Source of the DNA: Rhizopus arrhizus
Taxonomy: Eukaryota > Mucoromycota > Mucoromycetes > Mucorales > Rhizopodaceae
Direction: 5' to 3'
DNA: 64,000 bases
Assembly (NCBI GenBank): GCA_024220505.1
Contig: JAKZZE010000018.1
Span: forward strand, 62,001 to 126,000
The notes beneath the pieces are model-generated. The model was given only the letters and a program-made list of their open reading frames with translations, ran no database searches and had not been told where the DNA came from. This document shows positions 54,776-64,000 of the stretch, piece after piece. How positions within the stretch are numbered: the first letter of the stretch is position 1; each line of letters starts with the position of its first letter. The translations under genes and the position numbers were made by a program.

Positions 54776-55729
54776 TCAAGGTTTAAAAGAAAGAGAACAA
54801 TTTAAAGAACAAAATCGATAAACAAAAGGAACAGGATGGTTTCCCAAGACAGAAAGCCAGTGAATGCTTTGTACACTGGGTTGATAGAAAGGGGATTGAC
54901 AGTGTTCACAACTGTTGATTCTGTTTGATTGAAATCGATCGAGAAGGGTATGAGGTAAAGAAGATGGTAAATGGATAGAGTTCGACAAGATTGTTCTGTG
55001 AGATAATTCTACCAGGGAAGGTATAAATGACCATTTTGATTGGTTATCGTCTGTATATGGATTTGGAAATAAGGAAAGTGTTGTTAATTTAGAGAGTCGA
55101 TTGAGTTCAGCTGGTAATGTTTTCTATTGAAAATATGAGCAAGATTTCTTTGGATTAAAAGATATTTACTAGTTGATTATTTCCTAAGGACAGTTCTACA
55201 AGGTTCTCTAATAAGGCAATATCAGGAGGTATTGAGGTAAGTTGGTTGTTTCTTAGACTTAGAACAGTCAAATTTTTTAATCGAAATAAATTTGAATTTA
55301 AACAAGTTAGTCTATTTCCATATAAATAAAGCTGTAAGGAAGCTGCTTTTACTATATCGTTGCATAATACTGTAACATATTCTAATTCTCCTACTTCTTT
55401 TGGTATTTCTGTTAAACCGATATGTCTACTTTACAATTAGTATTCTTAATAAACATCAACTAAATTTACCCCAAGTCCACTTTTTCAATTCCATTATCAA
55501 CCACTCTATCAATCACTCGACGTACTTTATCAAAGGGTGATATGTTTTCTTCTTTATTATTCATGCGAAAATACTTTTCAAAGTCACTACTTGTATTACT
55601 ACTGCCTATACTCGTACACAGTTCTTTATCATCAAAAGGAGGTAAATAATCCTCATCTTCAGATACATCAGTGTCAACCCATTCAACTTGCTTTTCTAAT
55701 TTTATTTCATCTTGTTTCACTTTTATCAT
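54776..55729 (-). CDS. Leucine-rich repeat protein with C-terminal Cys motifs
   Basis: Three exons: 55729-55470, 55425-55170, 55123-54776, 287 aa. The N-terminus is charged (MIKVKQDEIKLEKQVEWVDT). Four to five LRR units follow (LTEIPKEVGELEYVTVL, LQLYLYGNRLTCLNSNLF, LTVLSLRNNQLTSIPPDIA, LVELSLGNNQLKTLPAEL). The end has NSCEHCQSPF and YRFCSLNCSLSF, two CxxC-like pairs that could bind zinc. I recall similar small LRR proteins in fungi but cannot name the family. A protein scaffold role is only inferred from LRRs. A 43-base T run on its sense strand lies just upstream. Confidence 0.8.
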
Positions 55730-55764
55730 TTTGTAATAGAAAATAAATATATTAAAAAAAAAGG

Positions 55765-55807
<43 letters not shown>
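55765..55807 (-). promoter_or_regulatory. Poly(dT)43 tract (sense strand) before the LRR gene
   Basis: 43 A residues on the plus strand, so T on the coding strand, 35 bp upstream of the ATG. Same polarity as the tracts before the kinase and EAF genes. Confidence 0.5.
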
Positions 55808-55810
<3 letters not shown>

Positions 55811-56793
55811 TGGGGATAATTTTAAGGTTAATTTCAATACTTTTTTTTTTTATGGTTACAGTTACAACCCTATAGAAAACACATGCTTTGGTTTTAATAA
55901 ATTTCTTTTATTCTTTTCATCCATTTCTTTATCTGCTTCTTTATTTCATCCATTTATTTCACTCATTCATATTTCTTACTCATTCATATTACATTTGCTT
56001 TATTTCTATCTCTTCCTTCTATTTCAGGCTCAGATATTTAGACAAAATGAAAGTAAACTGGGACTATTCACTACAAACAATTAGACAATTTCAATGTAAT
56101 GACCTAGGTTATTGAGAAAAAGGGTAATCTCGTACCTTCTGCAAATACAGGCTGAAATAAAGATAATTTACATATTTCAGGAGGAACTATTTGCCTTTGT
56201 TTTGAAATAAAGCAAGTACAAACACTTGTGAAGTTCTACAGAAATAAAGGAAAAAAAAAAATAATGAATAGAATCGAGTTCTATGCCCCTTTATATAAGG
56301 ACCTTCATTTTTACAGTGGTTTCACCTGTCAATTGGACGATTTTGATTGTAGGATAAATGTTCAAGAGGTTATTCATCTTTTAAAAAGGTGTCTTTTTTT
56401 TAGGAATAGTCTTTTTGACAAGTCTATTGCATTATTGTTGAAAGGCCGATATTTCTTTTTTTCATGTTTGAGGAAATCAAAAGCACTTTGCGGATATTTT
56501 ATTCAAGAAAATACAAGTTGAGAAGTCAATCTATGACTTTTGGCTTCGTTTATTTGAAATGCGTAGTAGACTATAATAACAAAGCTACCTTTGAAAGAAA
56601 AAAAAAAAAAAAACAGAGTCTTTTATGAAAGCATTCAACACATATTCAATCTCAGAACTCAGTTAAATAGTAAAAAAAAAAAAAAAGAATCATTCGACAA
56701 CTGACATTGAAATGATTATGTGCAAATGGGTTATGAAGACCAATTCACCAAAAAAAAACCAAAAAGTTTATGTAGTCTGCACAAAAAAGAACT
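55808..56793. other. Spacer, no gene recognised
   Basis: T-rich tandem-like sequence at 55910-56030 (TTCATCCATTTCTTT type). Frames at 55888-56115 and 56228-56521 are Phe/Tyr-rich with no motif. The right end carries the MBF1 3' region. Confidence 0.5.
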
Positions 56794-57343
56794 CTATTTC
56801 TTTTTACCAAAGGTCAATGGTTCACCAATATTCTTTCCTCTCAATTTGATACCGAGAGCACGTTCCATTTTACCCAAAATGTTTTGATTAGGAATGGCTT
56901 TACCCGATTCGTATTCATTCACCACTTGAGGCTTTTCGTTGATTAGTTGAGCTAAATCCTTTTGTGTGATACCCTTTCCTTGACGACCTTGCTGAATCGC
57001 CTTGCCGACAGAAACATCTACTTTGGGAGGAGGAGCAACGTCATTTTCGCGGTCTAATTTAGCAATACGACGGTGATCCGTGTTGGCATGACTTGAATTG
57101 GTTAAAGTAGATTTTCTGTCAGTCGAGATAGCAGCACCAACCTAACACTACCTTATCAGTATTCCTGCATACACTCACCATTACTTTCTTACTCTTCTGG
57201 CAGCGTTAATTTCGGAATCTGAACGAACCACCTTGGCTTTATCAGGGTTACGTTTACGAAGAACAGTGACAGAATCCCAGTCTGTTTATACAAAAGTTAT
57301 CATCACCCGTCTTTTCACTACTTTCTCTTTCTTTACCAGACAT
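56794..57343 (-). CDS. MBF1: Multiprotein bridging factor 1
   Basis: Three exons: 57343-57337 (seven bases), 57281-57193, 57141-56794; 147 aa. It begins [20 protein letters not shown]. An MBF1 N-terminal domain is followed by a Cro/C1-type helix-turn-helix ([40 protein letters not shown]) and ends [12 protein letters not shown]1 bridges TBP and bZIP activators such as Gcn4 and also acts at collided ribosomes. The tiny first exon is supported by exact phase and by the conserved SDWD start. No anomaly. Confidence 0.96.
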
Positions 57344-57432
57344 GTTTATAATAAAAAAGAAAATATAAAAAGAAAAAGTTTGATTTATAAAACTTTTTTT
57401 TTTTTTTTTAAGAAACCGCGGAGCATTTATTA

Positions 57433-59182
57433 TTATTTCTTTACACTCTTTGCTCTTTCAACATACCAACGGGCTTCTTTTGCACGGTGAATGATAGCGC
57501 CACGTACAGTACTTCTTTTGATTAATTTTCTTTTACCATTTCGAACGGGTATATTTCTACGTCTTTCATCTCTTCTCTTTTTAAATAGTTCTCTTCTGTC
57601 TGTGATCTCTTCGTCTTTTAATTGTGTAGTGGCTGCATATTGTTGATAGGTGCTATCGATCAATTGATGACAATCAATCATTCTCTTTGGCATGTTCTTT
57701 ATATACATTTCAGTATCATTCAGCTTGCATCACAATGAATTTACCTGAATCACTTGAAATACTTCTAACGGATCATTCACAGCCAATATAGCACTTTCAT
57801 TCAATTTGAATATTCCCAATGCCACACGAAATAAGACCTTTTGTCCATCACTAACATATTGTTATCGCCCAGTCAGGTCGATGGATATAAATCACTTACT
57901 AGAATAAACAATCCCACACACGCAAGACGGATTCGATAGGCAAGATGTTGATAAACAGTGTCAGAAACCAGTGACTTGTCACAAGTGAGCAGGCAGGCAT
58001 CCCACCTTCCATTTGCTCTTCACACTGCCAAAAGGTCTGATTGGGTGATATCTTGTTCCAAACCAGTGGATAGCGTTCCGAGACGAGATGCATCAGCACA
58101 TTTTGGTCAATGTTGGCTCCTTCCATGGTGACATCATAGATATTGGGTGGTAAGATCTCATGAATCAGCGTCACCAGCGACCAAAAAGCTTCTTCCTCAG
58201 ACATAAAGAGCAGTAAGAGACCAGCGATATAATTCAGGGATTGACAATAACCGATCGAGGGTGAGTAGAGCGAGAAGGCGAGCAAGACACGTTTGAGAGA
58301 TTGGATGATCTCTGGGGTGTCTCCGTGGGTGATTGTTTTGAATCGAATGTTTTCTGGGAAGGTACGATGGAGATCCCGCTCGATGATCTCTAGATTTTCA
58401 TTTTGTGAGCCGAGCCTGTTGGATTCTTTGAGCAGATCGTTGTAGATGCCCGGATTGGATTCCATTTTTGATTTCGCTCCACTGTAATGTAACCATGCCT
58501 GTGGATGATGTTAGAGGTCAAGACGGTACGGCCTGTTTGATTACCTGTCCTCTTAATTCAGATGGAATGCCTTTTCTGATGTATCTTTTGACTTTAAAGT
58601 AAATCAGATATAATAAATCATGTATAATAATTCAATTAGTTACGTTTACTGCTTCTTGGTGGCCACTGTTGGTGATGATCATTTAATAATTGCTTCCACT
58701 TTTCACTTCTACGTTTCATGATAGGTGCATAATAATTTTCAAACTCATCATGTTCCTCTTCTGTGATCCATTGTGTGCTCTTTAAAAACCCATATTGGTC
58801 TCTATTCTGTCATGAATAATCATCCACTGAATGAACCCACTTACCTCTTTGTGGCTGATGCTTTATTAGGTGCAGGAGGGTAAATTGAATGCGATCCGTC
58901 GTCATATAATTTTTGTTTTTGTTTGGTTTCTATGGTAAAACGTAAGCAACTTATTGCTGCTTATTTTTCATTACCTGTCTGAGGTACTTCTTCATCAGAA
59001 AATGATTCATCAATAGATGATGCATGCCCAATCAGAGTGGATGATTGCTGTTCTATAGCCAAGAATGGAGTTGATTTCTTTTTAGTGATTACATCATAAC
59101 TTGGTCTTCTTGATTTTGGTTTGTGTTGAATTGAATGATTAAATGAGGATGCTCTTTGTCTATAAGGTCTATGCGATATCAT
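57433..59182 (-). CDS. TBC-domain Rab GTPase-activating protein
   Basis: Seven exons: 59182-58975, 58929-58845, 58801-58644, 58591-58545, 58498-57900, 57850-57745, 57696-57433 (488 aa); phases agree throughout. A disordered N-terminus precedes the TBC domain: RKGIPSELRGQAW, the Arg finger in IIERDLHRTFPEN, the Gln finger in SIGYCQSLNYIAG, then HWFLTLFINILP and VLRVWDCLF. Both catalytic fingers are present, so it should be an active GAP. The C-terminus is basic (LFKKRRDERRRNIPVRNGKR). It resembles the yeast Gyp/Mdr1 group; the Rab target cannot be read from the sequence. Confidence 0.93.
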
Positions 59183-59596
59183 TTTTAATATTAAAAAAAG
59201 GAGAAAAAATAAAAGATGAAAATAAAAAAAATAAAATAAAAAATGCGTATGTGTGCAAAGATTTACAGGTAGAAATTATTAACGGAGTATAAATTTGAGT
59301 TCATGATAACTTGATTTAAAAGGAAATTCAATTCGATTACCGTATTCCCACTTTGGAAACAAAGAAAAAGAAGATCCCCTGTAAAAATCAAGATCAGACA
59401 AGAGAGTTCTGCTTTCCTTCCTTTGGTTACACGTGTATACAATAAGAAAAAGAGAGGTTGATATCCTTTTATGTCCAACAATCTCCTCAAGTTCAAAGAA
59501 AGTCTTTGCTACCATTTAATGTACGTTGTTTTAATGAATGTAATAAGAATAATGATAATAAATATTGAAAAAAAAAGTATGTGTACACAAGAGACT
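59183..59596. other. Spacer between the TBC gene start and the RSP5 stop
   Basis: Holds the TBC promoter (A-rich on plus, T-rich on the sense strand, 59190-59240) and RSP5 3' sequence. No gene recognised; short frames on the minus strand lack motifs. Confidence 0.55.
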
Positions 59597-62057
<2,461 letters not shown>

Positions 62058-62470
62058 TGTGCTGATTAAAAGAAAGTGTTCTCTATGGTGGTAGCTTTTT
62101 GAGTTCCCTCAAAACAGAATATGCTCACAGCTGATACACACACACCTCGTTTTTTACAAATAAGGAAAGCATGGTTTAACATTCACTTATGCGATCCATC
62201 CTATTCTTTCTCAACGTTGACTTATAAGACGGCAAAAGAGATTGATTTAGGCTTGGAAAACGGGTTCTTTTATTATCTTTTCTTTTGGAATCATTTGGCT
62301 TCATGATTCATTTGGTTTGGTTTGCTTTCTTTGTACGTCACCGAATTGGATCATTTGATTGGTTCATTTCCACTGCCAAGCCATCCGTATAAATAGTGGG
62401 GGCATCACTTTTTTTTCAAGAGGGAGTACGTATTCATTTTCCTGCTTTCTTACTCTTTTTATATTAAAAC
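62058..62470. promoter_or_regulatory. Shared promoter region of RSP5 and TOA2
   Basis: 413 bp between divergent start codons. It contains a candidate TATA (CCGTATAAATAGTGG at about 62387) suited to TOA2, some 80 bp before its ATG, and two similar TTTGATTGGTTCA / TTTGGTTTGGTTTG stretches around 62310-62370 including a CCAAT-box inverse (ATTGG). Confidence 0.5.
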
Positions 62471-62924
62471 ATGTCCAGTACTCCCTTTTATGAACTCTAT
62501 CGTCGTTCAAGGTAAATGATTGTAATTTAATCTATAAAAAAGCTAACATTTCATAGCATTGGTATGGCATTGACTGATTCATTGGATGAATTAATTCAAA
62601 GCGGACATATCAATCCTCAGTTAGCCATGCGTGTGTTGATGACGTTCGATAGAAGTATTTCTGAAGCACTTTCACAAATTGTTAAAAATAAAGCAACTAT
62701 TAAAGTAAAAAGAAAAAAAAAATACATAATCTCCTTTTGAGATTTGTATGTGTATGATTTTTTGATATTTTGTGTTTTAGGGCCATTTACATACGTATCG
62801 TTTCTGTGATGAAGTATGGACCTTTATTGTTGAAAACCCAAACTTTAAATTTGATCAAGAACTTGTTTCTGCCGACAAAGTAAAAATCGTTGCTTGTAAC
62901 GTCAAGCGTCCAGGAGAGCAGTAA
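62471..62924 (+). CDS. TOA2: TFIIA small (gamma) subunit
   Basis: Three exons: 62471-62511, 62557-62704, 62781-62924 (110 aa). It begins [20 protein letters not shown], then [20 protein letters not shown] and [11 protein letters not shown] (four-helix part), and after the introns [20 protein letters not shown] and the beta-barrel end [15 protein letters not shown]. Length and motifs are typical. TFIIA stabilises TBP on promoters. It ends 73 bp from the stop of the convergent YJU2 gene. Confidence 0.97.
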
Positions 62925-62997
62925 TTTATTACACGCATCCATTGTAGATAATACACACGCATACAAATAAATAAATAAATAAAAAAAAACAGTTTCT

Positions 62998-63916
62998 TTA
63001 TTCTGAATCACTGTAAGTTGCCAATAAAGAAAGTGCGCCTCCGTTTTCTTGCTTTTTCTTTTTCACAACAATGCCCGCCAAGGGTTTATTGATCTCTCTC
63101 TTTTTTATCACTGCAGGCTTAAAAGAAGGCAGATCTTTAGTTTTTTGATTCACCAAAGTAATTGGGTCTGGTTCTGCTTCTTTCAGCTTACGCACTTGTT
63201 CTCCATCTGCACTTTCAAACACGGCCTTTGCTTCCTTTTCAAATTCTTCCTCTTCTTCCTTCATACGACTACTGATTTCTGCTTGGTCCTCAGTTGAAAA
63301 GCGATTCAGTACTTCATCCACATCAATTCTTTCTGAACGTGCATTACGTGTTCTGATTTCATCCAAAGCATCCAAAATTTCCATTTCTCGCTTGGAATCT
63401 AATGTTCGGTTCTCAAGAGCTTTCATTGGATCCTCTTCTTCTTCTTCACTGCCAGATTCCTTCTTCTCATCTTCTTCTCTCCAAGGCTCAAAGTTTCGAC
63501 TGGCGCCGTGTTCAGCTACATAATCTGTGTTTTTGGGATCAGTCTTGAAAGTGATTTCTGCAGAACAACGAGGACATCTTTTTTATGATAGAAAGAGTGA
63601 ATAACAATGGATAATGATTGGGTTCATGCTTTACCTAATGTAAAATCTAAAAATCTTGATGCTCAAATAAGTTTCGCCTTCAACAGTTTCTTTTCTTGCA
63701 TTGAATTTTTTTCCTTTATAAATATATTCTCCACAACTTTCACATCGCATTGAAAATGGTGACATCAAACGAACCTTGTGTTGAAGATCCTTTGGTTTTT
63801 TTCTATTTCAAATTTAGTTTTCGCTATTGAAACATGATTGCTACTTACTGTCTAGGGATCTGTGAAGGATCAAAATTAGGTGGAAAGTATTTATTGAGTA
63901 CTTTACGTTCAGACAT
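62998..63916 (-). CDS. YJU2: Yju2/CWC16 splicing factor (CCDC94-like)
   Basis: Three exons: 63916-63849, 63802-63635, 63577-62998 (271 aa). It begins [20 protein letters not shown], followed by [20 protein letters not shown] with the zinc Cys pairs (RCESCGEYI and RCPRCSAEI), [15 protein letters not shown], and [21 protein letters not shown] long charged helical C-terminus ends TYSDSE. Yju2 joins the spliceosome before the first catalytic step and promotes branching. The N-terminal block is the strongest evidence. Base 63917 to the window end shows only an upstream T/A-rich stretch. Confidence 0.96.
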
Positions 63917-64000
63917 GGCGCAAGGGTGAAGTTTAAAAAAGAAAAAAAAAAAAAAAATCAAAGCGCAGCGTTTTCCCCTTCTTTTTAATTAAGCTGACTG

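Overview
The window looks like nuclear DNA of a filamentous fungus, most likely an early-diverging Mucoromycota (Mucorales-like) species. The evidence is: AT-rich spacers, many short introns (about 45-75 bp) with GTAAGT-type donors and TAG acceptors, a fungal gene set (TUP1, VRP1, PFA4, TTS1, MBF1, RSP5, YJU2, MAK16), and dense Tc1/mariner and Ty3-type elements. The species cannot be read from the sequence by eye. All boundaries were placed by hand, and intron models were accepted only when phases matched.

The window has two halves. Positions 1 to about 32 kb are repeat-rich: the 5' part of a CACTA/CMC-like transposase gene (1-1111, minus), a 1.1-kb direct duplication (about 1.2-2.3 kb and 3.9-5.0 kb), a tRNA-Asp(GTC) (5176-5247), and then a pile of LTR elements starting 54 bp after that tRNA. 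The main one is a complete, very young Ty3-type retrotransposon (5355-13214). Its 524-bp LTRs differ at one base noticed by eye, its 4-bp target duplication is ATAT, Gag-Pol is joined through a canonical A AAA AAC -1 frameshift site, and it carries a separate integrase ORF and an unrecognised fourth ORF. Each of these last two ORFs is preceded by a poly(A) tract of 23-28 nt. From 13.2 to 24.7 kb lie relic solo LTRs opened by nested Tc1/mariner elements: A1 containing A2, and B containing C. From 24.9 to 31.7 kb are a truncated IS630-like gene, element E opened by an LTR, an intact element D, and a large LTR palindrome around a piece of integrase.

From about 32.7 to 64 kb the DNA is compact host genes. 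In order: a HAL4/SAT4-like kinase (+), MAK16 (+), PFA4 (-), a TLC-domain protein (+), TTS1/POM33 (-), VRP1 (+), sphingolipid delta-4 desaturase (+), an EAF-type elongation factor (+), TUP1 (+), nitronate monooxygenase (+), a FYVE-SAP-RING ubiquitin ligase (+), RPL19 (-), an LRR protein (-), MBF1 (-), a TBC RabGAP (-), RSP5 (-), TOA2 (+) and YJU2 (-). They fall into transcription (TUP1, MBF1, TOA2, EAF), splicing and ribosome production (YJU2, MAK16, RPL19), membranes and actin (PFA4, TLC, TTS1, desaturase, VRP1, TBC) and ubiquitin (RSP5, RING). They are not an evident pathway cluster. Several convergent pairs are extremely tight (18 bp between stops).

The most unusual signals are: (i) the retrotransposon's extra ORF and its two poly(A)-plus-leader modules; (ii) four different Tc1/mariner elements whose ends are 210-213-bp modules, each bounded by inverted copies of its own terminal repeat; (iii) a PBS-like motif kept inside every LTR; (iv) a palindrome whose right arm preserves the empty site of the transposon in its left arm; (v) two single-base frame breaks in an otherwise intact RSP5.
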